Positions 8,449-17,535 of a DNA stretch of 64,000 nucleotides are shown here, piece by piece. The DNA comes from Sphingorhabdus contaminans (GTDB lineage Bacteria > Pseudomonadota > Alphaproteobacteria > Sphingomonadales > Sphingomonadaceae). The position numbers and the translations under genes were made by a program. Below the pieces are notes generated by a model. It did no database searches. It saw only the letters and a list, made by a program, of their open reading frames with translations, and had not been told where the DNA came from. Each line of letters starts with the position of its first letter. The first letter of the stretch is position 1. Location: NCBI RefSeq assembly GCF_007280415.1, contig NZ_VKKU01000002.1, forward strand, positions 806,001-870,000, in the 5' to 3' direction.

Positions 8449-8847
8449 TTGTAATCCCCCGTAGATATGTATCGGGGAAATCTGTGAACGAAATGCCCTA
8501 ATAGATGGTTAACGCGGGGTTACAGAATCGCCAAAACGCGGCAGATAATGTTACCGAATATTGCGACCAGCTAATATTATCTTGCTTTTAGTGCCACCGG
8601 GGAGCATAGGGCCGCCAAGCGTATGAGGCGAGCGGACATAACCGCCGCAGTATTGGCAGCGTGAGGGCCCGGACGAACCGGCTCCGCCAATCGGACAAGA
8701 TACGCAAAGCTTAGAGGCTTCCCATATCACGCAGGGTTGTTTCCAACGGGTCGGCACAAGCCGCTCCCGAACACCTGCTGTTGCGCCCGTGCGATCCTGT
8801 CTGAAGGGTCTGTGCGTTGGGGCGAGACGACTATTGAAAGTAATTTT
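8449..8847. other. 399-bp intergenic region between glycan operon and helicase
   Basis: Divergent promoter region for the glycan operon (minus) and the DEAD-box helicase (plus). The first 130 bases are AT-richer than the flanks and probably hold promoters, but no convincing -35/-10 pair stands out. The remaining part contains an open frame on the minus strand encoding two CxxC pairs (entry 8551-8730) and could also be a long 5' leader of the helicase mRNA. Confidence 0.5.
8551..8730 (-). CDS. Possible small zinc-ribbon protein (weak)
   Basis: A 59-residue frame from a GTG at 8730, or 103 residues from an ATG at 8862 inside the helicase start. It encodes CVSC and CQYC separated by 13 residues, the spacing of a treble-clef or zinc-ribbon metal site, followed by GGYVRSPHTLGG. 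No good ribosome binding site precedes the GTG, and third-position base use is less GC-biased than in the neighbours. It could be a real small zinc protein, a decayed gene or chance. It is listed because two well-spaced CxxC pairs in an otherwise empty region are uncommon. Confidence 0.25.
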   Translation of the reverse strand: MIWEASKLCVSCPIGGAGSSGPSRCQYCGGYVRSPHTLGGPMLPGGTKSKIILAGRNIR

Positions 8848-10350
8848 ATGTCTTTTTTCCATGACCTGGGCCTCGCCCAACCTATCCTGAAAGCGCTTGA
8901 GGCGGCCGGATATGATACCCCCACGCCGATCCAGCAGCAGTCGATCCCGCCGCTGCTCCAGGGCCGCGACCTGTGCGGAATTGCGCAGACCGGAACCGGC
9001 AAGACGGCGGCATTTGCCCTGCCGTCGCTTCACCATTTTGCGACAAAGCCCAAGGCACGCCAGCAATATAGCTGCCGGATGCTTGTGCTTTCGCCGACGC
9101 GCGAACTGGCCGCGCAAATTGCGGAAAGTTTCCGCACCTATGGCAAGTTTCTTGGCCTCAAGATCGATTGCGTCTTTGGTGGCGTGCCGATTTTCAGCCA
9201 GAAAAAGCGGCTTGCAGGCGGCGTCGACATTCTTGTTGCCACGCCGGGCCGCTTGATCGACCTGATCGAGCAGCGCGCGATTACCCTGAAGGATGTCGAG
9301 ATTTTCGTGCTCGACGAAGCCGACCAGATGATGGACCTCGGTTTCATCCACGCCTTGAAACGGATCGACCAGTTATTGCCGAAGCAGCGCCAGACGTTGT
9401 TTTTCTCCGCCACCATGCCCAAGGCTATTGCCGAACTGGGCAACCGTTTCCTGAACAACCCTGTTCGCGTGTCGGTTGCCCCTGCGGCAACCACGGCAGA
9501 GCGGGTGGAGCAGTTTGTAACTTTCGTCGAGCAGCGCGAAAAGCAGACCCTCCTGACCCTGAAGCTGAAGAGCGAGGATATCGACCGCGCTCTGGTCTTC
9601 ACCCGCACCAAACATGGTGCCGACCGCGTTGTGCGCGGCCTTGCAGGTGCAGGCATTCAGGCTGCCGCCATTCACGGCAACAAAAGCCAGGGCCAGCGCA
9701 CCGCCGCCCTGCAGGCATTTCGTGACGGCAAGATCAAGATTCTGGTGGCCACCGATATTGCCGCGCGCGGCATCGACGTTCCGGGCGTCAGCCATGTGTT
9801 CAATTTCGAACTGCCCAATGTTCCGGAACAATATGTCCATCGCATTGGCCGGACCGCACGTGCGGGACGCGAAGGTGTCGCCATGAGCTTCGTTGCCGGC
9901 GATGAGCGCGGCTATATGAAGGATATCGAGCGCCTGACCGGCGTACGCGCTATGACCTTGGGCCTGCCCGAAGGTTTCCGTGCGGCAGTCGCTGCCTTGC
10001 CCCCTCCCATCGCGGATAAAAAGCCGCAGCAGTCCCGCGGTGGTCGCGGCGGTGGTCACCCCGGTGGCGGTCGCAGCAACTATGCCGGCAAGAAACTGGG
10101 CGGGAATAATGGCGGCATCGGTCGCAACGGTGAAACGCGCCAGCGTACACCGACCCCGCAAGGTGGCTGGTCACCCGCTGTTGGGCCCCGTGATGATGCA
10201 CAAGCGGCGCGCGAACGCATGCCGACCGCCGACCGGGCCTTTGCCGCACGCAAGGAAAGCCGTCGTGACCCCGGTGCACCGCCACGCAATTACGGCCCGA
10301 AAAAATCGGGCCCCGGCAAATATCGCAATGCTGTAAAGCGCGCCGGATAA
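8848..10350 (+). CDS. DEAD-box ATP-dependent RNA helicase, RhlE-type
   Basis: 500-residue DEAD-box helicase that unwinds structured RNA, probably in ribosome assembly or mRNA turnover. In order: FHDLGL start, Q motif GYDTPTPIQQQ (about 21-31), Walker A AQTGTGKT (46-53), PTRELA, TPGR, DEAD in LDEADQMMDLGF, SAT, ARGIDVPGV and HRIGRTARAG. After about residue 385 the tail is low-complexity and basic (GGRGGGHPGGGRSN and many Arg/Lys), as in RhlE proteins, and probably binds RNA. Start at ATG 8848 because the conserved helicase core begins there; the longer open frame upstream is not family-like. A strong bidirectional hairpin follows the gene. Confidence 0.93.
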   Translation: MSFFHDLGLAQPILKALEAAGYDTPTPIQQQSIPPLLQGRDLCGIAQTGTGKTAAFALPSLHHFATKPKARQQYSCRMLVLSPTRELAAQIAESFRTYGKFLGLKIDCVFGGVPIFSQKKRLAGGVDILVATPGRLIDLIEQRAITLKDVEIFVLDEADQMMDLGFIHALKRIDQLLPKQRQTLFFSATMPKAIAELGNRFLNNPVRVSVAPAATTAERVEQFVTFVEQREKQTLLTLKLKSEDIDRALVFTRTKHGADRVVRGLAGAGIQAAAIHGNKSQGQRTAALQAFRDGKIKILVATDIAARGIDVPGVSHVFNFELPNVPEQYVHRIGRTARAGREGVAMSFVAGDERGYMKDIERLTGVRAMTLGLPEGFRAAVAALPPPIADKKPQQSRGGRGGGHPGGGRSNYAGKKLGGNNGGIGRNGETRQRTPTPQGGWSPAVGPRDDAQAARERMPTADRAFAARKESRRDPGAPPRNYGPKKSGPGKYRNAVKRAG

Positions 10351-10362
10351 GCATATTTGGTC

Positions 10363-10403
10363 CCGCCGTTTTTTTGCGGAAACGCTTCGGAAAAAAACGG
10401 CGG
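10363..10403. terminator. Bidirectional intrinsic terminator between helicase and purH
   Basis: Perfect 13-bp inverted repeat: CCGCCGTTTTTTT at 10363-10375 and AAAAAAACGGCGG at 10391-10403, with a 15-base loop. The T run follows the GC stem on either strand, as expected for a shared terminator of two converging genes. Confidence 0.85.
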
Positions 10404-10427
10404 AGACTGGCTACCCGGCGGGCAGGT

Positions 10428-12017
10428 TTAATGCCGGAAGTGGCGCATCCCTGTGAAGACCATCGCCAGACCGGCTTCGTCGGCGGCGGCAATCACCTCA
10501 TCATCGCGCATTGAACCACCGGGCTGGATCACGGCGGTGGCCCCTGCTTCCGCTGCGGCCAGCAAGCCGTCGGCAAAGGGGAAAAAGGCGTCCGATGCCA
10601 CAGCCGATCCGACTGTGCGCGGGGTTTCCCAGCCATAGGTTTCGGCCGCTTCACGTGCCTTGATGGCGGCAATACGCGCGCTGTCGCGCCGGTTCATCTG
10701 GCCTGCGCCAATGCCCGCGGTCGCGCCATCCTTGGCATAGACAATGGCATTGGATTTGACATGCTTCGCAACCGTCCAGGCAAAGCGGCAATCCGCCAAT
10801 TCCTGTGCGGTCGGCGCGCGCTTCGTAACCACCTTGAACTCGCTATCGGCGACATGGCCATTGTCCCGCGACTGGACCAGCAATCCGCCGGTGATCGGCT
10901 TGATTGCAAGACCCCCGCGCTTGGGATCGGGCAAATTGCCCGTCAGTAACAGGCGCAGATTCTTTTTCTTTGCAAACACCGCCTTGGCCGCGTCGTCAGC
11001 GGCAGGCGCCGCAACCACTTCGGTGAAAATTTCGGTGATCGCCTCGGCCGTTGCGCCGTCGAGGGGGCGGTTGACGGCCACAATTCCGCCAAATGCCGAA
11101 ACGCTGTCGCATTCGAGTGCCGCCCGATAGGCGTCGATCAACGTATCGCCGCTGGCCACACCGCAAGGGTTGGCGTGCTTGACGATAACAACCGTCGGCG
11201 GGCCATCGCGAAACTCGCTGACAAGTTCGAGTGCGGCATCAGCATCGTTATAATTATTATAGGACAGCTCCTTGCCCTGCACCTGCTCGGCCTGCGCAAT
11301 GCCGGCACCATGCGGTCCGACAGGGACATAAAGCGCGGCACGCTGATGCGGGTTTTCGCCATAGCGCAGTTCTTCGATACGGTTGCCATTGACCGCGAGC
11401 ATGTCCGGAAACAGTTGCTGCTGGTCGGCAAAGGCGAACCACTGGCTGATCATGCTGTCATAGGCCGCGGTCGCGGAATAGGCCTTGGCCGCGCATTTCC
11501 GGCGGAAATCATAGCTGGTCTTCCCGCCGCTTTCCTCCAGCTCGGCCACCAGATTGTCATAGTCGGCGGGTTCGGTAACTATGGTGACATAGGCATGGTT
11601 CTTGGCCGCGCTGCGCACCATTGAAGGGCCACCAATATCGATATTCTCGATAATCTCGTCGCGGCTCGCGCCCTTCATGACGGTCTGGGCAAAGGGGTAA
11701 AGGTTGACGACAACCAGATCGATCGCGCCGATGTCATGTTCTTTCATGGCGGCGGCATGTTCGGCATTGTCACGGACGGCCAGCAGGCCGCCATGGACCT
11801 TGGGGTGCAGCGTCTTTACCCGGCCATCCATCATTTCGGGAAAGCCGGTCAGCTCGCTGATATCCTTAACCGCCAGACCGGCGTCGCGCAGGGTCTTTGC
11901 GGTCCCCCCTGTCGACACCAGTTCAACATGCCGCGCCGCCAAGGCATGGCCCAATTCGACAAGGCCGGTTTTGTCCGAAACCGACAAAAGGGCCCGTTTG
12001 ATTACGACGTCTTCCAT
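10428..12017 (-). CDS. purH: Bifunctional AICAR formyltransferase/IMP cyclohydrolase
   Basis: 529 residues, the normal length for PurH, which catalyses the last two steps of IMP synthesis. The N-terminal IMP cyclohydrolase domain (MGS-like) shows [24 protein letters not shown] and [14 protein letters not shown]. The C-terminal AICAR transformylase domain shows [32 protein letters not shown] and [13 protein letters not shown]. The KHANPCG motif carries the catalytic Lys-His. It starts four bases after the stop of the heparinase-like gene, so it appears to be the distal gene of the htpX-rsmB-GNAT-rpe-heparinase-purH series. A bidirectional terminator lies beyond its end. Confidence 0.97.
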   Translation of the reverse strand: MEDVVIKRALLSVSDKTGLVELGHALAARHVELVSTGGTAKTLRDAGLAVKDISELTGFPEMMDGRVKTLHPKVHGGLLAVRDNAEHAAAMKEHDIGAIDLVVVNLYPFAQTVMKGASRDEIIENIDIGGPSMVRSAAKNHAYVTIVTEPADYDNLVAELEESGGKTSYDFRRKCAAKAYSATAAYDSMISQWFAFADQQQLFPDMLAVNGNRIEELRYGENPHQRAALYVPVGPHGAGIAQAEQVQGKELSYNNYNDADAALELVSEFRDGPPTVVIVKHANPCGVASGDTLIDAYRAALECDSVSAFGGIVAVNRPLDGATAEAITEIFTEVVAAPAADDAAKAVFAKKKNLRLLLTGNLPDPKRGGLAIKPITGGLLVQSRDNGHVADSEFKVVTKRAPTAQELADCRFAWTVAKHVKSNAIVYAKDGATAGIGAGQMNRRDSARIAAIKAREAAETYGWETPRTVGSAVASDAFFPFADGLLAAAEAGATAVIQPGGSMRDDEVIAAADEAGLAMVFTGMRHFRH

Positions 12018-12021
12018 GTAT

Positions 12022-13740
12022 TTATCCTAAATGGCGTAATTGCCAGCTGAACGTGAGGCCGCCCTTACCGGAATCGGCGCCGATCACAAGTTGGTGCGTG
12101 GGGTGCGGGCGACCTTCTTCGTCGACCCAGAGGCTTTCGTCGACCGCTAGCGTTCCTCCCGCAGCGGCAAAGGCCCAGTTGCTGCCGTCCGCCATCCGCA
12201 ACAGGGCCGTCTGCTTGTTCTCGGTCGGCATGATCTCGATATCGGGGCCAAGGTGGAACCGGACGTGCACCGGCGTGCCTTCCTTCGACTTCCCCTTGGG
12301 AAGCAGCGTGTCTTCGCCGCGCAGTTCGAGCCCGTCCGATCGCAGGATCAAAAGCCGCGAATGGATATAGCCATAATTACGGACATAGCCGTCATGGCTG
12401 GCCTCTATGCGTGTTGCCTTGTCGACATCGCGCCGTTCAAGACCGACCTCGGCCACGCCTTTGCCCAGTTGCCCGCCTTGCAGGATGGCGGTGGAGTTGG
12501 TGTCGTTGATGCACAGGGTCGAATGCGCCGCCGTCGTGCGCAGACCCCGTGCCAGCGCCACCGGGATGGACGAGCCGACGAGGGCCGCCCCGCCGCAATT
12601 CACAATGATCCGCTGACGCCCGTGCGATAATTCAAATGCCAGCGTCGACGCGCAGCCCGATGCCGATTGCCGCGCCAGGGGCGGCGGGCCTGCATCCAGC
12701 AGAAGGACCGACTTGCCCGCCGATACCCGCTGATAGCCCCAGTCCAGCGCCTGGCGGTGCGGGCGGGCACGCACTTCGCTCGCTTTAACAAGCGCCTCGA
12801 TGCTTTCGGCGGCCATATGGGCCGACCCCTGCCATGCCCCCAGCCCGCCATCGGCATGCGTCAGGCCGAGCAGGGCCGGAACGGCGCGGCCGATTGCATC
12901 CGACAGAAAGGCGGGCACCATTTCCTTTCGGGCGTTGTAGCATTGTTTCAACAGGCTCAGCAGGCCGATCAGTTCGATCAGCTGCACCGGTGAGCGGGAA
13001 ACCACACCGCCATCTGCGAAAATTGTTGCCTGCAGGGATGCGGCCAGCCCGTCCTCCCCCACCGCGCGGCGTGCCTTGCCCTCGGGCAGCAGCAGCGACG
13101 CCGCGACCACACCGGCCCAGCCCAGGCTTTTGGTGAAGTGGCTTTGTGCACGCGGTGCCGACTGGTCGAGATGGCGCGCGACACGGGCGAAATGGTTGAT
13201 GACGCGCGACCGGTAAACCGGATCATTGCTGCTCAGCAAAAGCGGCGATCCTGCCGCCATGTTCAGCAGCCGCCACGCACAATTGTCCACGCGCCAGGCG
13301 GGCTCGCGCGTTTTCATGCCATTGGCGATCAGCCAGTCATCCGCAATCGATGCCGCGATCGGCGCGCCTTCGCCCCTGTTCGTCGCCGCCGCCAGATCGC
13401 GCAGCCAGCCAAAACGGTGGATATAATCCGTCATCGTCGGCGGCAGCGCCAGCTTCTGATAGTCGAGCCCGCTGAACGCCTGTTCGAAACCCTGATAATA
13501 GAATTTGCCCATCCGCAGCGCCTGCCCGCGCGCAGCATCGCCGTTCAATATGTCTTCGGGAACGGTGATCAGGCGAAGCGGGACTTTGCCCTTCAGCCGC
13601 CCGCTGTGCAGGGGTGTGCGCCAGGTGAGCTTGTAAAATTGCAACGACAGGCGTTCGAAGAGATTTTGGCCCACGCCCGTGGGCCTGACGATCAATGCCG
13701 CCTGCCTTACTCCCCCATCGCCTGCGTCATTCTCCGTCAT
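12022..13740 (-). CDS. Heparinase II/III family protein
   Basis: 572 residues. The N-terminal half is predicted alpha/alpha toroid ([35 protein letters not shown]); the C-terminal half is a beta-rich Heparinase II/III-like domain ([39 protein letters not shown]). The HSTLxxxxxNS pattern and the HDGY segment are typical of the C-terminal domain in this family. No signal peptide is evident, so a cytoplasmic or non-classical location is possible. Heparinase family members cleave acidic polysaccharides, but the substrate here cannot be inferred. The gene overlaps rpe by four bases (ATGA) and is followed four bases later by purH, so it is embedded in a housekeeping operon. Confidence 0.85.
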   Translation of the reverse strand: MTENDAGDGGVRQAALIVRPTGVGQNLFERLSLQFYKLTWRTPLHSGRLKGKVPLRLITVPEDILNGDAARGQALRMGKFYYQGFEQAFSGLDYQKLALPPTMTDYIHRFGWLRDLAAATNRGEGAPIAASIADDWLIANGMKTREPAWRVDNCAWRLLNMAAGSPLLLSSNDPVYRSRVINHFARVARHLDQSAPRAQSHFTKSLGWAGVVAASLLLPEGKARRAVGEDGLAASLQATIFADGGVVSRSPVQLIELIGLLSLLKQCYNARKEMVPAFLSDAIGRAVPALLGLTHADGGLGAWQGSAHMAAESIEALVKASEVRARPHRQALDWGYQRVSAGKSVLLLDAGPPPLARQSASGCASTLAFELSHGRQRIIVNCGGAALVGSSIPVALARGLRTTAAHSTLCINDTNSTAILQGGQLGKGVAEVGLERRDVDKATRIEASHDGYVRNYGYIHSRLLILRSDGLELRGEDTLLPKGKSKEGTPVHVRFHLGPDIEIMPTENKQTALLRMADGSNWAFAAAGGTLAVDESLWVDEEGRPHPTHQLVIGADSGKGGLTFSWQLRHLG

Positions 13741-14399
13741 CCACCCCTCAATGCGTGGATGTTGGCGGCATAGTGGCCCGGCCCGCCCTTGAACGTTGCT
13801 GTTCCGGCGACCAGTGTGTCGGCGCCAGCCGCAATTGCCAGCGGCGCGGTGTCGACCGTGATGCCGCCATCGACCTCCAGCCGGATATCGCGCCCTGTCT
13901 TATCGATCATTTTGCGGATCGCCTCGATCTTGCGCAGCTGGCTGGAGATAAAGCTTTGCCCGCCAAAGCCGGGATTGACGCTCATCACCAGCACAAGGTC
14001 GACCTCGTCAATCAGATAGTCGAGCATCTTGGCCGGTGTCGCAGGGTTCAGGACAACCCCCGCCTGCTTGCCCAGCGATTTGATGAGTTGCACCGTCCGG
14101 TGGGGATGTGGCCCGGCTTCAGGGTGGAAGGAAATGATATCCGCCCCTGCGTCGGCGAAATCCTTCACATATTGGTCCACCGGCGAAATCATCAGATGCA
14201 CGTCAAAGGGCTTGCTGCTGTGGGGACGAAGCGCCTTGACCACAGCGGGGCCGATGGTGATGTTCGGCACGAAATGGCCGTCCATAACATCGACATGGAT
14301 CCAGTCGCAGCCCGCTTCGTCAATCGCGCGCACCTCTTCGCCCAGCCGGGCAAAATCGGCAGAAAGGATCGAAGGCGCGATGCGGATGGCGCGGGTCAT
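13737..14399 (-). CDS. rpe: Ribulose-phosphate 3-epimerase
   Basis: 220-residue TIM-barrel enzyme of the pentose phosphate pathway (ribulose-5-P to xylulose-5-P). Metal-binding and signature motifs are visible: [14 protein letters not shown] at the start, [12 protein letters not shown] (H35, D37), DVHLMI with H around 68, VNPGFGGQ, and LEVDGGI with the catalytic Asp near 176. The length is normal (about 220). It overlaps the heparinase-like gene by four bases and lies 60 bases downstream of the GNAT gene. Confidence 0.96.
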   Translation of the reverse strand: MTRAIRIAPSILSADFARLGEEVRAIDEAGCDWIHVDVMDGHFVPNITIGPAVVKALRPHSSKPFDVHLMISPVDQYVKDFADAGADIISFHPEAGPHPHRTVQLIKSLGKQAGVVLNPATPAKMLDYLIDEVDLVLVMSVNPGFGGQSFISSQLRKIEAIRKMIDKTGRDIRLEVDGGITVDTAPLAIAAGADTLVAGTATFKGGPGHYAANIHALRGG

Positions 14400-14459
14400 G
14401 AATGGCGCTTAGCGGCCTGACACGCCAGCGGCAAGGCGAGCCGTTGCGTTATGCACAGC

Positions 14460-14993
14460 TTATCGCGCGTTTGGACTCGGTTCGCGGCGGTAAATGAACA
14501 GGTCACCGATAACATCGGTTGATTCGGCAAATTTGACAAAACCCAATTTGCCCGCGACCTTGTGCGAAGCGGCATTGCCCCGGTCAATGATGCACCGTAT
14601 CTCGCCCAGTTGCGCTTCTTCATCGGCCCAGTTCAAAATGGCGGTCATCGCCTCTGTCGCATAACCCTTGTTCCACGCGTCGGGGACAAAAGCCCAGCCG
14701 GCTTCAGGATAGTCCACCAGCTCGGGCAGGCCGCGTTCGAAGCTAGCCAGACCGCCATTGCCCACAAAGGCACCGGTCGCACGTTCGACAAAGGACCAGT
14801 AGCCATAGCCCAATAGGGTCCAGAGCCCGATCCCGCCCAGAAACTTCCCCCAGCTGGTGTTGCGGCTGCGCGGTTCCCCGCCGATAAATTCGGTCATGCG
14901 CGGATCTGCCCATGCGGCGGCATAAGCTTCCCAATGCGACAGCGCCATCGGTTCGATGCGGAGCCGTTCGGTTGTCAGCGTCGGTGGAATCAT
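14460..14993 (-). CDS. GNAT-family N-acetyltransferase (RimJ/RimL-like)
   Basis: 177-residue acetyltransferase of the RimJ/RimL branch. The N-terminus is typical (LTTERLRIEPM), and the acetyl-CoA pyrophosphate loop appears as WNKGYATEAMTAIL, with NAASHKVAGKLGF as the conserved C-terminal motif. Members acetylate ribosomal protein N-termini, amino acids, antibiotics or other amines, so the acceptor is undefined. It starts five bases after the rsmB stop, consistent with co-transcription. Confidence 0.88.
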   Translation of the reverse strand: MIPPTLTTERLRIEPMALSHWEAYAAAWADPRMTEFIGGEPRSRNTSWGKFLGGIGLWTLLGYGYWSFVERATGAFVGNGGLASFERGLPELVDYPEAGWAFVPDAWNKGYATEAMTAILNWADEEAQLGEIRCIIDRGNAASHKVAGKLGFVKFAESTDVIGDLFIYRREPSPNAR

Positions 14994-14998
14994 AAATT

Positions 14999-16270
14999 TC
15001 AGGCGCCCTTTCGCTTAAATCGCGCGATGAAAAATCCGTCCATACCACCCTTGTCGGCAAGCATGTGCGGCATGGTCCGGACATCGCCCTGCGCATTGGC
15101 GGTCACCCCCTGCGGCAATTCACCTGCGGAGACAGGCAGGGCCGAAAAGTCGGAATGCTTGGACAGGAACAATTCGGCCTGCGCTTCGCCTTCCTGCGGT
15201 TCCAGCGAACAGGTGGCATAGACCAGCAGACCGCCGGGTTTCACCCAGTCCGCCGCACGGTCCAGCATCGCGCATTGCAAGGCGGCCAGATTGTTGATCT
15301 GTTTGATATCGATACGCTGCAGCACATCGGGATGACGCCGCATGGTGCCGGTTGCACTGCACGGCGCATCGAGCAAGAGGGCATCAAATTGTTCCGACGG
15401 TTCCCATTGCATCACATCGGCCGTAACCCGATCGGCATGAAGCTGTGTCCGTTCCAGATTGGCCATCAGCCGGTCCATCCGGCGCGCGCTGTTGTCGAGC
15501 GCCGTGACCGCATAACCCGCCGCCGAAAGCTGCATGGTCTTGCCCCCCGGTGCGGCACACAGATCCAGCGCCCGCTTGCCCGAACCATCGCCCAGAAGCC
15601 GTCCGGGCAGGCTGGCGGCCAGGTCCTGCACCCACCAAGCGCCTTCATCATAGCCCTGCAATTCTTCCACCGCCGTGCCGCGCGGCAGCCGGACATGCCC
15701 CGGCATCAGGCTTTCCCCGCCCAAAAGCGCGGCCCAATGTGCGGTCGAGGCGGGATCGCGCAGCGCGAGGTCCAACGGCGGCGGTTCCGATAAAGCGGCT
15801 TGCGCGCCTGCAACCATGTCGTCGCCCCATGCCGGATGCCACCGCATCAGGACCGCTTCGGGCAAGGACGGCAGTTCGGGCAGGGTGACATTCGCCCGCA
15901 ACAGGGAGCCCAAAACACCATGCACCAAACGGCGCGGACCTTTTTCCACCAACGGCAAGGCTGTTGCGATGACGGCATGGGGCGGCGTTCCCAGCCGCAA
16001 AATCTGCGCCAGCGCGAGCCGCAATACCATCCGCGCCTTGCTGTCGTCCGGCAATGCCTGCTTCGTCTTGCTATCGATCAGGACGTCGAGATCGACCGAC
16101 CAGCGCAGGCTTTCCTGTGCAATGGCAATGGCGAGCGCGCGATCCGGCGGCGAAAGGCCCTTGGTTGCATTCGCCGTTGCCTGATCCATGGGTGTGCCCA
16201 TGCGCATCACCGCATCAAGCAGGCGCAGCGCAGCGCGGCGGGTGGGCAGACCGGAAATTTCTTCGTTCAT
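14999..16270 (-). CDS. rsmB: RsmB/NOP-family rRNA (cytosine-5) methyltransferase
   Basis: 423-residue enzyme that would methylate a cytosine of 16S rRNA (C967 in E. coli numbering for RsmB). An N-terminal NusB-like helical domain (about 10-130) is followed by the SAM methyltransferase domain. Motifs: DLCAAPGGKT (236-245), DAPCSATGT with Cys304, and YATCSLEPQEGE with Cys354. These are the two cysteines used for m5C chemistry. The length fits RsmB (about 430). It lies between htpX and the GNAT gene on the minus strand. Exact target position is inferred from the NusB domain. Confidence 0.92.
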   Translation of the reverse strand: MNEEISGLPTRRAALRLLDAVMRMGTPMDQATANATKGLSPPDRALAIAIAQESLRWSVDLDVLIDSKTKQALPDDSKARMVLRLALAQILRLGTPPHAVIATALPLVEKGPRRLVHGVLGSLLRANVTLPELPSLPEAVLMRWHPAWGDDMVAGAQAALSEPPPLDLALRDPASTAHWAALLGGESLMPGHVRLPRGTAVEELQGYDEGAWWVQDLAASLPGRLLGDGSGKRALDLCAAPGGKTMQLSAAGYAVTALDNSARRMDRLMANLERTQLHADRVTADVMQWEPSEQFDALLLDAPCSATGTMRRHPDVLQRIDIKQINNLAALQCAMLDRAADWVKPGGLLVYATCSLEPQEGEAQAELFLSKHSDFSALPVSAGELPQGVTANAQGDVRTMPHMLADKGGMDGFFIARFKRKGA

Positions 16271-16332
16271 GAATGCCCGTTAGGCGGTCACCCGGCGAAG
16301 CTCAATCAGATTGTCCCGGCCCCGGCCTGCTT

Positions 16333-17217
16333 TCAATCCCGACCGAGCGGGTCCAGTGCGCTGCGGCGGGGCGCAGCCGGCATCTCGCCGGTGCGCACTT
16401 CCCCTGCAAGATCCTGCAAAGCAGCAATGCGATTTTCCGTTGCGGGATGGGTGGAAAACAGCTCGGACACCTGCGTCGGCACGATGTAGAGTTGCGCCGC
16501 CGATGGGTTGGCCTCGCTTACCGGATTGCGAATGGCCTGCGCCGCGCCCGAAATTTTGGCGAGGGCAGAGGCAAGAGCCATCGGCTTTCCGGAAATTTCC
16601 GCGCCACCCCGGTCGGCGCCATATTCACGGGTGCGGCTGATCGCCATCTGGACGATCATCGCGGCAAAAGGCGCCACCAGCACCGCGGCCAGGGCCGCAA
16701 GACCGCCGCTGCGGTCGTCCCCGCTGCGGAAAAAGAGACCGAAATTGGCAAGCATCGAAATGGCACCGGCGATGGTCGCCACCATGGTCATGATCAATGT
16801 GTCGCGATTCTTCACATGTGCCAGTTCGTGCGCCATCACCCCTTCGATTTCATCCCGGTTGAGCATGTTCATCAAACCGGTGGTCGCCGCGACGGCGGCA
16901 TTTTCGGGATTGCGTCCGGTGGCAAAGGCGTTGGGATGCGGGCTGTCGATAATATAGACTTTAGGCATCGGCAGTTCGGCCCGCTGGGCAAGGTTGCGCA
17001 CCATGCTATAAAATTCGGGCGCGCTGTCGATGTCGACCTCGCGCGCGTCGTGCATGCGCAGCACGATCTTGTCGGCGTTCCAGAACGTGAAAATATTCAT
17101 TCCAAAGGCGACGAGAAGCGCAATCATCGCGCCGCCCGTTCCGCCCAGTATATAGCCCAGCGCCATGAACAGCGCGGTCAGCCCGGCCAGTAACATTGTG
17201 GTTTTGAGCATGTTCAT
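16333..17217 (-). CDS. htpX: Membrane zinc metalloprotease HtpX
   Basis: 294-residue M48-family protease for quality control of misfolded inner-membrane proteins. Two N-terminal transmembrane helices (about 5-47), then the zinc site HELAH (H130, E131, H134), then two further hydrophobic segments and a downstream [11 protein letters not shown] segment with the third ligand Glu. Start at ATG 17217, which has AGGAG upstream; the longer frame would add an unlikely extension. The family is usually heat or envelope-stress induced, but no regulatory site is visible. It is divergent from the SDHAF4-like gene across 65 bases. Confidence 0.94.
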   Translation of the reverse strand: MNMLKTTMLLAGLTALFMALGYILGGTGGAMIALLVAFGMNIFTFWNADKIVLRMHDAREVDIDSAPEFYSMVRNLAQRAELPMPKVYIIDSPHPNAFATGRNPENAAVAATTGLMNMLNRDEIEGVMAHELAHVKNRDTLIMTMVATIAGAISMLANFGLFFRSGDDRSGGLAALAAVLVAPFAAMIVQMAISRTREYGADRGGAEISGKPMALASALAKISGAAQAIRNPVSEANPSAAQLYIVPTQVSELFSTHPATENRIAALQDLAGEVRTGEMPAAPRRSALDPLGRD

Positions 17218-17282
17218 CTTGCAAATACTCCTGTTGCACCCAATGTGGGAATGCACCGAAAGTCCTTCAAGGAGCATCCGCC

Positions 17283-17447
17283 ATGGGCCAGCGCCCACCC
17301 CATGTGAAAGCGCCCGCTTATCTGTCCAAAAGCCCACCCGTGCCGGAGCCCAAGGACGTTGTGCGCAAACCGGAGCCGGATCCCGAGCGGCCGGACCCTG
17401 TGCGCTATGGCGATTGGGAACTTAAAGGCGTCGCCATCGACTTCTGA
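17283..17447 (+). CDS. DUF1674 / succinate dehydrogenase assembly factor 4-like small protein
   Basis: 54-residue protein too short for normal ORF cut-offs. Good ribosome binding site (AAGGAG nine bases before ATG 17283). It is Pro/Lys-rich in the first two thirds and ends with [17 protein letters not shown], which matches the conserved C-terminal RYGDWE-x-KG-x-x-x-DF signature of DUF1674, the family of mitochondrial SDHAF4/Sdh8. In eukaryotes SDHAF4 protects flavinylated SdhA before complex II assembly; bacterial homologues occur in alphaproteobacteria. It is divergent from htpX and 88 bases upstream of the ATP-grasp operon. No sdh genes are in the window. Confidence 0.85.
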   Translation: MGQRPPHVKAPAYLSKSPPVPEPKDVVRKPEPDPERPDPVRYGDWELKGVAIDF

Positions 17448-17535
17448 ACCACGGCATCGGGCGACAAACTGCCCAAAATTTGTGCATGTGCGAAGTTACT
17501 TGTTCTCTGCATTATTTTTGTGCAGACATTAGGCA

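Noticed and set aside
8863-9351. Upstream extension of the minus-strand zinc-ribbon frame
   Set aside because: This part is antisense to the helicase core and has no family resemblance; only the part below 8863 is kept as a weak candidate.
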